A model generated the notes under the pieces. It searched no databases. It saw only the letters and a list, made by a program, of their open reading frames with translations, and was not told the DNA's origin. Made by a program: the position numbers and the translations under genes. Below are positions 8,541-16,858 of a stretch of 64,000 nucleotides of DNA, piece after piece. The stretch is from Prauserella isguenensis. GTDB lineage: Bacteria; Actinomycetota; Actinomycetes; Mycobacteriales; Pseudonocardiaceae. Position 1 is the stretch's first letter, and every line of letters begins with the position of its first letter. The stretch covers positions 806,001 through 870,000 of the forward strand of contig NZ_JACHWU010000002.1 in the NCBI RefSeq assembly GCF_014191605.1, in the 5' to 3' direction.

Positions 8541-10628
8541 CTACGCGGTGAGGAACCGGTCGGCCGTGACCGGCAGTTCCCGCACGCGGACGCCGGTTGC
8601 GTGATAGGCGGCGTTGGCGACGGCAGCGGCCGTGCCGACGATCCCGATCTCGCCGATCCCCTTCGTACCCATGGGGTTGACGTGCGGGTCGTGCTCGTCG
8701 ATCCACTCGGCCTCCACCGACGGGACGTCGGCGTTCGTCGCGACGTGATACTCGGCGAGGTCGTGGTTGACCACCATGCCGAGACGCTCGTCCATCACCC
8801 CCTCCTCGTGCAGAGCCATCGACAACCCCATGGTCATCCCGCCGAGGAACTGCGAGCGCGCGAGCCGCGGGTTGACGATCCGGCCCGCCGCGAACACGCC
8901 GAGCAGCCGGGGCACCCGAATCTCTCCGGTGTCCGCGCTGACGTGCACCTCGGCGAACTGCGCGCCGAACGCGTGCATGGCGAACCGTTCGGTGTCGGGA
9001 TTCTCCGGGGCGCTCTCGGTGTGCTCGGAGCCCGCGGGCGGGTCGTCGTCGCCGAACCGCGCGCGGAAACCGTGCGCTGCGGCCACGATCGCCGACCCCC
9101 AGTTGGTCGTGCCCGACGATCCTCCCGCCACCGAGGCGAAGGGCAGAGCGGTGTCGCCGACCGTCACGACGACGTCCTCGCGGTCCACACCCAAGGCGTC
9201 CGCCGCGATCTGGCCGAGCACCGTCCACGCGCCCGTGCCGATGTCGACAGCGCCGACGCCGACGTGGTACCGCCCGTCCGCCCGCCGTTCGATCCGCGCA
9301 GCGGACCCGGGCGCATGGTGCACCGGGTACGTCGACGACGCCACCCCGGTGCCGATCCACCACTCCCCCTGCCGTGTCTGCCGGGGCGCAGCGGGCCTGG
9401 CATCCCACCCGAACCGGCGCGCGCCCCCACGCAGGCACTCCGCAAGGTTGCGCGTGGAGTAGGGCTTCCCGGTCTCGGGGTCACGGTCCGGCTCGTTGCG
9501 TAGGCGAAGCTCGATCGGGTCCAGACCACACCGCTCGGCCAGCTCGTCCATCGCGACCTCGGGGCCGAACATGCCGGGACACACTCCCGGGGCCCGCATC
9601 CACGAGGTCACCGGCACGTCCAACGCGGCCATCCGGTGGGTCGTGCGGCGGTGGGGAGCGGCGTACATCGTGCGCGAGGGAAGGGCGGTCTGCTCGGCGA
9701 ACGCCTTGACACGGGAGGTCTGCTCCACCACGTCCACCGCGAGTGCATCGATCCGGCCGTCGGTGTCGGCACCCAGTGCGACCCGCTGCACGGTGGGCGT
9801 GCGATACCCGGCGAGCGTGAACGTCTGCTGGCGGGTCAGGGCGAGTTTCACCGGCCTGCCCGACATGCGTTTGGCCGCGAGCGCGGCCAGCACGACGTGA
9901 GCGTGGGCCGTGCCCTTTGACCCGAACCCACCGCCGACGTACGGCGCGAGGACGCGGATCCGCGACTCGTCCAGGTCGAAGACCTCGGCCACGGCGCTGC
10001 GCAACGAATGCACGCCCTGCGTGGAGTCGTAGAGCGTGAGCCCGTCGGCGTCCCACACGGCGACGGTCGTGTGCGGTTCGAGTGGATTGTTGTGATTCCG
10101 CGCGGTGCGGTACTCGGCCTCGACCCGCGCGGCGGCCCCGGCCAGCGCGGCGTCGACGTCCCCGTCCTCGGTGTCGGCCTCGTGACTCACCTCTCCCGGC
10201 CGGTACAGGTCGGGCCGGTCGCTCGCCAGGGTCACGTCGTGGTCGCGGCGCTCGTAGTCGACGGCCACGAGGTCGGCCGCGTGCCGCGCGGCCTCCGGGG
10301 TGTCGGCGACGACGCATCCGATGATCTGGCCGCGGAACGCCACGTCCGGGGCCTGCAGGATCTCGAGCTCGGCGTCCTGGCCCCGGCGCAGCGGCGGAGC
10401 GTTGTCCGGGGTCAGCACGGTGTGCACCCCGTCGACCGCGAGCGCTCGTGCGGTGTCGATCCCGCGGACCCTGCCCGCGGCGATCGTGGCCTGGATCGGG
10501 TGTGCGTAGGCGGGCCGTTCGACCGGATGTTCGTAAGCGTACGGGGCTTTCCCGGCGACCTTGGCCCTGCCGTCGACGCGTTCCGGAGCCGTGCCGACCG
10601 CGGCGACACGTTCGATCGACCGGGTCAT
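8541..10628 (-). CDS. Molybdenum hydroxylase large subunit (PaoC/YagR-like, molybdopterin-binding)
   Basis: A 695-residue xanthine dehydrogenase/aldehyde oxidase family catalytic subunit. The N-terminal Ald_Xan_dh_C domain is followed by the molybdopterin-binding domain. It shows YVGGGFGSKG, SWMRAPG, and the catalytic Glu at about residue 660 in GIGEIGIVG. The closest described group is the periplasmic aldehyde oxidoreductase PaoC, which oxidises aromatic aldehydes. The start overlaps the stop of the [2Fe-2S] subunit (ATGA), so the two are translated together. The substrate is inferred only at class level (aldehyde or N-heterocycle). Confidence 0.92.
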   Translation of the reverse strand: MTRSIERVAAVGTAPERVDGRAKVAGKAPYAYEHPVERPAYAHPIQATIAAGRVRGIDTARALAVDGVHTVLTPDNAPPLRRGQDAELEILQAPDVAFRGQIIGCVVADTPEAARHAADLVAVDYERRDHDVTLASDRPDLYRPGEVSHEADTEDGDVDAALAGAAARVEAEYRTARNHNNPLEPHTTVAVWDADGLTLYDSTQGVHSLRSAVAEVFDLDESRIRVLAPYVGGGFGSKGTAHAHVVLAALAAKRMSGRPVKLALTRQQTFTLAGYRTPTVQRVALGADTDGRIDALAVDVVEQTSRVKAFAEQTALPSRTMYAAPHRRTTHRMAALDVPVTSWMRAPGVCPGMFGPEVAMDELAERCGLDPIELRLRNEPDRDPETGKPYSTRNLAECLRGGARRFGWDARPAAPRQTRQGEWWIGTGVASSTYPVHHAPGSAARIERRADGRYHVGVGAVDIGTGAWTVLGQIAADALGVDREDVVVTVGDTALPFASVAGGSSGTTNWGSAIVAAAHGFRARFGDDDPPAGSEHTESAPENPDTERFAMHAFGAQFAEVHVSADTGEIRVPRLLGVFAAGRIVNPRLARSQFLGGMTMGLSMALHEEGVMDERLGMVVNHDLAEYHVATNADVPSVEAEWIDEHDPHVNPMGTKGIGEIGIVGTAAAVANAAYHATGVRVRELPVTADRFLTA

Positions 10629-11167
10629 CGGTTCGCCACCTCACCGCCGGCACGGCTGCCGTCGTGCTCGGCGACCTCGCGGACGGCCTCCACGATGCCG
10701 GCATAGGCGCCGCAGCGGCACAGGTTCCCGCTCATCCGTTCCCGGATCTCCGCCTCGTCGAGCTCCGGCTCGGCGCGGACGTCCTCGGTGACGGCGCTGG
10801 CCCAGCCGGCACCGGCCTCGTCGAGCATGCCGGCGGCCGAGCAGATCTGACCGGGGGTGCAGTAGCCGCACTGGAACCCGTCGTGATCGAGGAAAGCCTG
10901 GTGCAGCGCCTGGCCACGCTCGTCGGCCGCCAGTCCTGCGCTGGTGGTGACGTGGGCACCGTCGTGGGCGACGGCGAGTGCGAGGCAGGTCGTGGCTCTC
11001 CGCCCGTCCAGCAGCACCGTGCACGTCCCGCACTGGCCGTGGTCGCAGCCCTTTTTGGGCGAGAACACGCCGAGTCGGTCCCGCAGGGCGTCCAGCAGTG
11101 TCGTGCGCGTGTCCGTGACGAGCCGGTGCTGCTCACCGTCGACGGTGATCGTGATGTCGGCCTCCAT
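10625..11167 (-). CDS. Molybdenum hydroxylase [2Fe-2S] subunit (PaoA/YagT-like)
   Basis: A 180-residue protein with two [2Fe-2S] sites. The plant-ferredoxin type domain has Cys41, 46, 49 and 61 (CDHGQCGTC). The C-terminal four-helix domain has CGYC at 100-103 and a CRC motif near 149-151. E. coli PaoA carries a Tat signal; none is seen here, so the complex is probably cytoplasmic. It is the first gene of a two-gene minus-strand operon, with the catalytic subunit overlapping by four bases. Confidence 0.93.
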   Translation of the reverse strand: MEADITITVDGEQHRLVTDTRTTLLDALRDRLGVFSPKKGCDHGQCGTCTVLLDGRRATTCLALAVAHDGAHVTTSAGLAADERGQALHQAFLDHDGFQCGYCTPGQICSAAGMLDEAGAGWASAVTEDVRAEPELDEAEIRERMSGNLCRCGAYAGIVEAVREVAEHDGSRAGGEVANR

Positions 11168-11207
11168 GCTCGGAGCACGTACCCGTGTCCCGACCGCCGG
11201 AAACGTC

Positions 11208-11239
11208 CGTGCCCCCGTACGCGCGTGCCCCCGTACGCG
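11208..11239. repeat. Two tandem 16-bp direct repeats in a divergent promoter region
   Basis: CGTGCCCCCGTACGCG occurs twice in immediate succession, 40 bases upstream of the [2Fe-2S] subunit start and on the far side of the start at 11363. Each copy contains the self-complementary core CGTACG. It could be a paired operator or simply a slipped duplication. Confidence 0.5.
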
Positions 11240-11362
11240 GCGGCGACCCCGGGACGAAACACCGCGACGAAGTCCACTTCGGACACCCGTGGGTTTGTCG
11301 ACGGTGGGGGTGCGGGTACGGCGGGCAACGAAGCCGACCGGACTCGAGGAGGAAGAACCGCG

Positions 11363-11644
11363 ATGACACCCGAGACTCGCACCACGAAGGACCACGACGA
11401 GATCCGGCAGTGGGTCGAGTCCAACGACGGTGTGCCCGCATCCGTGCGCGGCACCGAAGACTCCGACGCGGCGGGCGTCCTCCGCTTCGACTTCCCGGGC
11501 GGCGCCGGCGAGGACGAACTCGAGCACATCACGTGGGACTCCTGGTTCGACAAGTTCGACAAGGAGGGCCTGGCGCTCGTCTACCAGAAGACCCGTGCCG
11601 ACGGCGGCGGCAGCACGTTCTTCAAGGTCGTTGCCGACGACTGA
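11363..11644 (+). CDS. Conserved small acidic protein of unknown function
   Basis: A 93-residue soluble protein with no signal peptide or membrane segment. It is rich in Asp and Glu, with recognisable blocks EIRQWVESNDGVPASVRGTE, VLRFDFPGGAGEDELEHITW and WFDKFDKEGLALVYQ. Similar short proteins are common in actinobacteria and sometimes carry a misleading branching-enzyme label. The strong ribosome site GAGGAGGAAG precedes the ATG at 11363. It is divergent from the molybdenum hydroxylase operon, and its last 23 bases overlap the opposing gene at 11622. Confidence 0.8.
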   Translation: MTPETRTTKDHDEIRQWVESNDGVPASVRGTEDSDAAGVLRFDFPGGAGEDELEHITWDSWFDKFDKEGLALVYQKTRADGGGSTFFKVVADD

Positions 11645-12089
11645 CATGCCGCCGCCCGCCACCCTGGAGAACCGCGCCGTACAGGATGTGATCGGCCGCG
11701 AAGGCGACCCGCTGTCCGACGCTTCCGCCGTGCCGGAAGCGGAGGCCGCTGAGTGGCACGACGAGGAACTCGAACCCGAGCCACAACACCACACCGTAGG
11801 CCGGCCCCGCCCCGGGGCGACTCCGCACGCGTTCCGGGATTCTGTCGAACACCACGCCGCCGGTGGCGCCGTAGGCCCAGTGGGCGACCACCACCAGCAC
11901 GTCCCGGCCGCGGCGTGGCAAGCGCCGCACGGCGGCCGGAGCGTGCTCGTCGGTGATCATCTCCGGGGGTGTCGCCTCCACCAGGCCCGCCCGGACGGTG
12001 AGTTCACGCATGCCGCTCATGCACATCGCGGCGACGGCCCCGCGTACCGCCGCGACCATCGGCTGTCCGTCTCCGTGTCGATCCCGCAT
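11622..12089 (-). CDS. Putative membrane protein of unknown function (possibly DUF1440/YagU-like)
   Basis: A 155-residue protein with likely membrane helices around VAAVRGAVAAMCMSGM, VLVVVAHWAYGATGGVVF, AYGVVLWLGFEFLVVPL and a final ADHILYGAVLQG segment. The pattern of HWAYG, WLGFEF and DHILYG resembles small integral proteins of the DUF1440 type, but the match is by eye. The start is ambiguous: ATG 12089 was preferred, while 12158 and 12059 are alternatives, and none has a strong ribosome site. Its C-terminal end overlaps the opposing gene at 11363-11644 by 23 bases. Confidence 0.55.
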   Translation of the reverse strand: MRDRHGDGQPMVAAVRGAVAAMCMSGMRELTVRAGLVEATPPEMITDEHAPAAVRRLPRRGRDVLVVVAHWAYGATGGVVFDRIPERVRSRPGAGPAYGVVLWLGFEFLVVPLSGLRFRHGGSVGQRVAFAADHILYGAVLQGGGRRHVSRRQRP

Positions 12090-12196
12090 GTCCCGCGGGC
12101 TTGCCCCGACCGGCACCACCGAAACCGGGTCGGGGCCCGGCACCACGGGCACCGGCACCTGCCTTGTCCAAGACCCTGTCCGAAGGGAGCACCGTC

Positions 12197-12760
12197 ATGA
12201 CCGCGACCGACAGCGCCGCAGTGCTGGAGAACTGGCCCGACGAGTCGAGGGAAGCCGCGGAACTCGTCATCGACACGTACGGCCGACCCCACGAGAGCAC
12301 ACCGACCCTGCTGCGATGGTTCGACGTCGGGCCGTGGAAGCGGACCGAGGCGTCCAAGGAGTTCCACCGGCACCGGTTTCCCGTTCCGCACATCGACTCC
12401 GTGGAGTCGTTCCTCGACTACGACGTTCCGGTCGAGAAAGTGGAGACGCTCGCGCGGTTCGACGGAAGCGTCGTCGTCGACCGCACGATCGGGGAACTAT
12501 CCGCGCGCTGCCACGACGAACAGGCGAACTTCCTGGCACTGAACCTCGCCCACGATCTCGTCACCGGACAGCGCACGGTCGACGGCGCGCGCGAACACTA
12601 CGCCCGCGAGTTCCTCGACGTTCGGCGAGACAACCCGACTCCGTACATGGACGGGTTGGCGTTCGGGCCGAGCAGCTCCCGTGGCGACCCCGACACCCGC
12701 GTACTGTCCGATGAGGACCTCGAACGGGCCCAGCGGGAAGGTGAGGCCGGCGGCTCGTGA
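12197..12760 (+). CDS. Hypothetical protein
   Basis: A 187-residue soluble acidic protein I do not recognise. It contains a long N-terminal helix (WPDESREAAELVIDTYG), a segment WKRTEASKEFHRHRFPVPHID, and a mid-region VVVDRTIGELSARCHDEQANFLALNLAHDLVTG that is probably helical. The C-terminus is charged. The ATG at 12197 follows GAAGGGAG. It is divergent from the putative membrane protein at 11622-12089. Codon use fits its neighbours, so the frame is probably real. Confidence 0.75.
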   Translation: MTATDSAAVLENWPDESREAAELVIDTYGRPHESTPTLLRWFDVGPWKRTEASKEFHRHRFPVPHIDSVESFLDYDVPVEKVETLARFDGSVVVDRTIGELSARCHDEQANFLALNLAHDLVTGQRTVDGAREHYAREFLDVRRDNPTPYMDGLAFGPSSSRGDPDTRVLSDEDLERAQREGEAGGS

Positions 12761-12942
12761 CGGCCGCACCGCACCGGTGGACCATCCACCCGTGTGCCGC
12801 CGCATCCGGGGCGCGGCACCCGGGTGAGCGCCCGGCCGACGAGCCCTGCGCAGTGCTACGCGCCATCGCCGGGGTTCGGGGCCGCTCGGCGACGAGGAGA
12901 CGTCCTGGCGAGCGAACCTGCGCATCACTCATGAAAACGAAA

Positions 12943-12965
12943 CGCCCAGGCCTATGACCTGGGCG
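12943..12965 (-). terminator. Rho-independent terminator of tRNA-Asn
   Basis: On the minus strand CGCCCAGG and CCTGGGCG form an eight-base stem with a seven-base loop, followed by TTTCGTTTTC. It starts five bases after the tRNA 3' end, and it is the clearest U-rich terminator in the window. Confidence 0.8.
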
Positions 12966-12969
12966 GATG

Positions 12970-13042
12970 CTCCCCCAGTTGGATTCGAACCAACAACCCT
13001 CCGGTTAACAGCCGAATGCTCTGCCGATTGAGCTATGGGGGA
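12970..13042 (-). tRNA. tRNA-Asn (anticodon GTT)
   Basis: Read on the minus strand, the acceptor stem TCCCCCA pairs with TGGGGGA. The D-arm AGCTCAATCGGCAGAGC is present, and the anticodon loop is CTGTTAA with GTT. The T-arm contains GGTTCGAATCC. The length is 73 with discriminator G. CCA is not encoded. The gene is isolated between the hypothetical genes at 12760 and 13250 and followed by its own terminator. Confidence 0.97.
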
Positions 13043-13249
13043 ATGTTCTGTTGTCGCCGGATCTCTGCCCTCCGACGGATACCAACTATAGACCATGTCG
13101 GCGAGGCCGTGACACGGGGGTCCTGACCCCTGGGACCGCACCGAGTTCGCCCAGGTAGCGGACGCTGCACCCGGGTATCGCCCCGCCGATTGTCCGGACG
13201 GTGGACAATGGCCTCTTCAGTGAAACAGCCACGAGGAGGCTCACCCGCC

Positions 13250-13450
13250 ATGAACAAGTTCCTGCTGGGCGCCGCCGTCGGCTATGTTCTGGGCGCTCGC
13301 GCCGGGCACGCCCGGTACGAGCAGATCGTGCGGACCTACCGCAAGGTCGCCGATCATCCCGCCGTGCAGGGCGCCGCGGGCGTCGCGCGTGCCAAGCTCG
13401 GCGAGAAGATGGGCGAGCGCGTGCCGTTCGGACGGTCGGCGCAGCGCTGA
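13250..13450 (+). CDS. Small conserved membrane-associated protein
   Basis: A 66-residue protein. The N-terminus MNKFLLGAAVGYVLGARAGHARY forms one short hydrophobic, glycine-zipper-like helix. A basic helical tail follows (YRKVADHPAVQG...). Such YtxH-like proteins are common in actinobacteria and have no assigned function. The ATG at 13250 follows GAGGAGGC at the right distance, which rules out the longer frame from 13190. Confidence 0.75.
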   Translation: MNKFLLGAAVGYVLGARAGHARYEQIVRTYRKVADHPAVQGAAGVARAKLGEKMGERVPFGRSAQR

Positions 13451-13458
13451 GCCGATGC

Positions 13459-13488
13459 CGGTCCGCCGTCGGCGCCGACGGCGGACCG
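13459..13488. terminator. Bidirectional hairpin terminator
   Basis: A perfect 30-base palindrome (CGGTCCGCCGTCGGC and its complement) lies between the stop at 13450 on the plus strand and the stop at 13495 on the minus strand. No U-tract follows; it fits the GC-only terminators of actinobacteria. Confidence 0.65.
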
Positions 13489-13494
13489 ATCCGG

Positions 13495-14259
13495 TCACGG
13501 CGTTCGCGCGACGACGAACACGCGCCGGAACGGGAACCACGTCGTCCCGTCCGCGCGCTGTGGGTAGGCCTCCGCGAGCAGCTCGGCGAGCTCACCGCGG
13601 AACGTCTCCCAGTCCGCGTCGGCGAGCGCCGCCCGGATCGGCCGCAAGGCCGTGCCCGAGATCCATTCCAGGACCGCGTCGTCACCCTCGAGTCGCTGGA
13701 CGTACGTCGTCTCCCAGGCGTCGACCGTGCAGCCGGCGTCGGCGAGCAGGTCGGCGTAGTCCTCGGGGGCGCCGACCGCGTCCGCGCCGCGCAACGAAAC
13801 GTCTGCCAACCTCGTGCGCCAGCGCTCGCTCGCGGCGAGCCTGCGCGTCAACACGTGGGAGGGCGCATCGAAGTTGCCGGGCACCTGCATCGCCAGCCAC
13901 GCCCCCGACGGCAGTAGGCCGGCCCAGCGCCGCAACAGGTCCGCGTGGCCGGTGATCCACTGCAACGTCGCGTTGCTGACCAGCACGTCGGTGTCGGGCT
14001 CCGGCGTCCAGTCGACGACATCGGCGACCGTCGCGGCGATCCCCTGGGCCCGCGCCGCCTCCACCATCTCCGGCGAGCTGTCGAACGCCTCGACCCGCGC
14101 CGACGGCCACCTTCGCGCCAGCGTCACGGTGAGGTTGCCGGGCCCGCATCCCGCGTCGACCACCCGCCGAGGCCGCTCTGCCGGGATCCGCGCGACCAGT
14201 TCGTGGAACGGTCTTCCGCGCAGGTCGCCGTAGGTCAAGTACGCCGCAGGGTCCCACAT
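13495..14259 (-). CDS. tam: Trans-aconitate 2-methyltransferase-like SAM-dependent methyltransferase
   Basis: A 254-residue class I methyltransferase. The SAM-binding motif [12 protein letters not shown] is followed by the acidic motif II region [12 protein letters not shown]. The segments [18 protein letters not shown] and [13 protein letters not shown] are characteristic of Tam, which methylates trans-aconitate to relieve inhibition of aconitase. The start at ATG 14259 ([14 protein letters not shown]) matches the family N-terminus. No ribosome site precedes it; an inverted repeat overlaps the start region, so it may be leaderless and autoregulated. Confidence 0.88.
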   Translation of the reverse strand: MWDPAAYLTYGDLRGRPFHELVARIPAERPRRVVDAGCGPGNLTVTLARRWPSARVEAFDSSPEMVEAARAQGIAATVADVVDWTPEPDTDVLVSNATLQWITGHADLLRRWAGLLPSGAWLAMQVPGNFDAPSHVLTRRLAASERWRTRLADVSLRGADAVGAPEDYADLLADAGCTVDAWETTYVQRLEGDDAVLEWISGTALRPIRAALADADWETFRGELAELLAEAYPQRADGTTWFPFRRVFVVARTP

Positions 14260-14273
14260 ACGGTACGACCGTA
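14259..14273. promoter_or_regulatory. Inverted repeat overlapping the tam start
   Basis: TACGGT-ACG-ACCGTA: perfect six-base arms with a three-base centre, ending at the tam start codon. On the minus strand it contains TACGGT, which could double as a -10 element. It is a candidate operator; no regulator gene is adjacent. Confidence 0.35.
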
Positions 14274-14306
14274 CTGCTACAAGGGTGCGCTCACAACAGG
14301 CCCCCA

Positions 14307-14363
14307 TCTCGACGGCCCGTCCTCTCGACGGCCCTGTCTGGACGGCCCTGTCTCGACGGCTCG
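14307..14363. repeat. Four imperfect tandem repeats of ~14 bp
   Basis: The unit TCTCGACGGCCCTG (with variants TCTCGACGGCCCGTCC, TCTGGACGGCCCTG, TCTCGACGGCTCG) is repeated four times between the tam start and the stop of the next gene. It is outside any coding frame I accept. Confidence 0.6.
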
Positions 14364-14383
14364 TCTTCCCGACGACGCCGGAC

Positions 14384-14911
14384 TCAGGAACCGCCGGACA
14401 GCTGTTCGGCGGCCTCCCGGGCCATGGCGCGCACCGCCTCGACGTCCGTGCCGGGGTCGGGTCGCGCCTGCAACATCACGCCGTCGGCTCCGGGCACCTT
14501 GCGCAGCACGAACCACGCTCCCCCGCCGTCGGCGAGGTCGGTGCGGTGGCGAGCACGGATCGATCCTTCGACCCGCCTCCGCACGAGCTCGGGGAGCCGC
14601 CCGGCACGCGGGACCGCCACTCGCACCGGCGGCAGGTCGCGCAGCAGCACCGCACCGCCCGCCTCCTCGGTCTCGACGGCCTCGACCACCGTGAGCGTGT
14701 CCGCGTCCCACGCGGCCTTGCTGACGAGGTGCCAGTCCACCCGTCGCGGACCGGTCTCGCCGGGCAGCCACAGCCCGAGTCGGGTCACGACGACGTGACC
14801 GTGGTCGGCCTCCGCGGCCGCGACGACGTCCTCGTCCGGATCCAGCGCCCCGCGCACGTCGTCCGGCACCGCCGGGCCGGAGATCCGGCGCCACCACCGC
14901 GACAGCGTCAT
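14384..14911 (-). CDS. Conserved protein of unknown function downstream of dnaG
   Basis: A 175-residue soluble protein with a possible PH-like beta-rich N-terminal half ([46 protein letters not shown]). A helical C-terminal half follows ([16 protein letters not shown]). The ATG overlaps the dnaG stop by four bases, so the two genes are translationally coupled. The placement after dnaG suggests a role linked to replication or a housekeeping function, but nothing in the sequence shows one. Confidence 0.75.
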   Translation of the reverse strand: MTLSRWWRRISGPAVPDDVRGALDPDEDVVAAAEADHGHVVVTRLGLWLPGETGPRRVDWHLVSKAAWDADTLTVVEAVETEEAGGAVLLRDLPPVRVAVPRAGRLPELVRRRVEGSIRARHRTDLADGGGAWFVLRKVPGADGVMLQARPDPGTDVEAVRAMAREAAEQLSGGS

Positions 14912-16806
14912 TCGAATCCGCCCGCGGCCTGGCCCTTGAGCGCCTTCCGGTACTCCTCGAGTGCCACGAGGTCCCCGAACAGGTCTCGATACTCGTCCGG
15001 GGAGTCCACAGGCGACAGTCGCTGGAGTTTCGACTTCAGCTCGCCGACCTGCCGTCCGACGAGGTTCTCCTGCACGGCCGAGAACATCGACTGCACGTAC
15101 CGCGCGTCGGCCTCCCCGACCGACTGGGGCGGTTCGACGGCCAGCTCCGACAGCAGCGACGTCACGCCCGGGTTCTCCGCGTGCTGCGCCGCCGCCTCGA
15201 GCAGCGCAGAGCCGGACAGGCCCGCGCTCGTCCCGCCCGCGGCCAGCACCGCACGGTGCACCGCCACGTAGGCGGGGTGGGTGAAGGCGTCCTCGGGCAA
15301 CGTGTCGTACTGCGGGCCCGCGAGGGCGGGCTCCTGCAACGCGGCCTTCAGCACCTCACGCTGGGCCGTCCGCTCCGGGTCACGCGGGTCGGGCCGGGCG
15401 AACGCGGGAGCCTGCCCGTTCTCGGAGCCGGTCTCGCGCGACGGCGGCTTGCGCCCGGCCGCCTTCACCGGGGCGCCCGCGCTCTCGCGCACCCGCCGCA
15501 CGACCATCGCCTCGTCCTGCCAGCCGGTCCACCAGGCGAGCTTCGTCGCGTAGCCGTCCCGTTTGGCCCGGTCCTTGATCTGCGCGACCAACGGGACGGT
15601 GCGCTGCAGCGCGGCGACCTGCCCGTCGACCGAGTCGAGGTCGTACTCGGCCAGCAGGCTGCGGATGGCGAACTCGAACAGCGGGATCCGCCGCGAGACC
15701 AGGTCGCGCACGGCCGTGTCGCCCTTGTTCAGCCGCAGCTCGCACGGATCCATGCCCTCGGGCGCGATCGCGATGTAGGTCTGGCCCGCGAACGTCTGGT
15801 CGCCCTCGAACGCCTTCAGCGCCGCCTTCTGCCCCGCCTCGTCACCGTCGAACGTGAAGATGACCTCGCCGCGGAACGCGTCGTCGTCCATCATCAGCTG
15901 GCGCAGCACCCGCATGTGCTCCTCGCCGAACGCGGTGCCCGACGACGCGACGGCGGTGGGCACGCCCGCCTCGTGCATCGCCATCACGTCGGTGTAGCCC
16001 TCGACGACGACCACCTGGTGCCGTTTCGCGATCTCCCGTTTGGCCAGGTCGAGGCCGAACAGCACCTGCGACTTCTTGTAGATCGGGCTCTCGCTCGTGT
16101 TCAGGTACTTGGCCTGGATCGGGTCGTCGTCGAACAGCCGGCGCGCGCCGAACCCGACGACGTCGCCCCCGCGGTCCTTGATCGGCCACACCAACCGCCG
16201 GTGGAACCGGTCGATCGGCCCGCTTCGGCCCTCCTTGGAGATCTGCGCCTTGTACAGTTCCGCCAGCTCGAAGCCCTGGTTCAGCAGATGCTTGGTGAGC
16301 TTGTCCCAGCCACCGGGGGCGAACCCGCAACCGAACCGGGCGGCCGCCGGCTGGTCGAAGCCGCGCTCCTTGAGGAACGTCCGCGCCGTCTCCGCCTCCG
16401 GCGTGGCGAGCTGCTCGGCGTAGAACGCCTGCGCCGCCTTGTGGACCTCGACGAGCCGCAACCGCGTCCCGCGGTTCTCCCTGCGCACGTCGCGGCCGCC
16501 GCCCTCGTAGGTCAGCTGCAGCCCGATGCGGTCGGCCAGCCGCTCGACCGCCTCGACGAACGGCAGGTGCTCGATCTGCATGATGAACTTGATGGCGTCG
16601 CCGCCCTCACCGCAGCCGAAGCAGTGGAAGGTGCCGTGCGTCGGGCGCACGTTCATCGACGGTGTCTTCTCCTCGTGGAAGGGGCACAGGCCCTTCAGGG
16701 CACCGCCGCCCGCACGCCGGAGCGCCACGTACTCGCCGACGACATCGTCGATCCGATTGCGTTCGCGTACCTGCGCGATGTCGCTGTCCCGGATCCGTCC
16801 CGCCAC
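14908..16806 (-). CDS. dnaG: DNA primase
   Basis: A 632-residue primase. The N-terminal zinc ribbon has Cys41, His44, Cys62 and Cys65 (CPFHEEKTPS and HCFGCGEGG). The RNA-polymerase core is followed by a TOPRIM domain (VVVEGYTDVMAMHEAG and FDGDEAG). The C-terminal helical region that binds DnaB helicase extends to the end. It makes RNA primers at the replication fork. The start MAGRIRDSDIAQVRERN is the family N-terminus. Confidence 0.98.
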   Translation of the reverse strand: MAGRIRDSDIAQVRERNRIDDVVGEYVALRRAGGGALKGLCPFHEEKTPSMNVRPTHGTFHCFGCGEGGDAIKFIMQIEHLPFVEAVERLADRIGLQLTYEGGGRDVRRENRGTRLRLVEVHKAAQAFYAEQLATPEAETARTFLKERGFDQPAAARFGCGFAPGGWDKLTKHLLNQGFELAELYKAQISKEGRSGPIDRFHRRLVWPIKDRGGDVVGFGARRLFDDDPIQAKYLNTSESPIYKKSQVLFGLDLAKREIAKRHQVVVVEGYTDVMAMHEAGVPTAVASSGTAFGEEHMRVLRQLMMDDDAFRGEVIFTFDGDEAGQKAALKAFEGDQTFAGQTYIAIAPEGMDPCELRLNKGDTAVRDLVSRRIPLFEFAIRSLLAEYDLDSVDGQVAALQRTVPLVAQIKDRAKRDGYATKLAWWTGWQDEAMVVRRVRESAGAPVKAAGRKPPSRETGSENGQAPAFARPDPRDPERTAQREVLKAALQEPALAGPQYDTLPEDAFTHPAYVAVHRAVLAAGGTSAGLSGSALLEAAAQHAENPGVTSLLSELAVEPPQSVGEADARYVQSMFSAVQENLVGRQVGELKSKLQRLSPVDSPDEYRDLFGDLVALEEYRKALKGQAAGGFE

Positions 16807-16846
16807 GCCCCCACTTTAGGCCAGGACCGCAGCGCCTCCGATCGGG

Positions 16847-16852
16847 CATACT
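16847..16852 (+). promoter_or_regulatory. Candidate -10 of the leaderless sigJ-like gene
   Basis: CATACT lies six bases before the ATG at 16859 with no Shine-Dalgarno between. This is the spacing of leaderless transcripts. No -35 of known class is evident. Confidence 0.4.
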
Positions 16853-16858
16853 CTGCGC

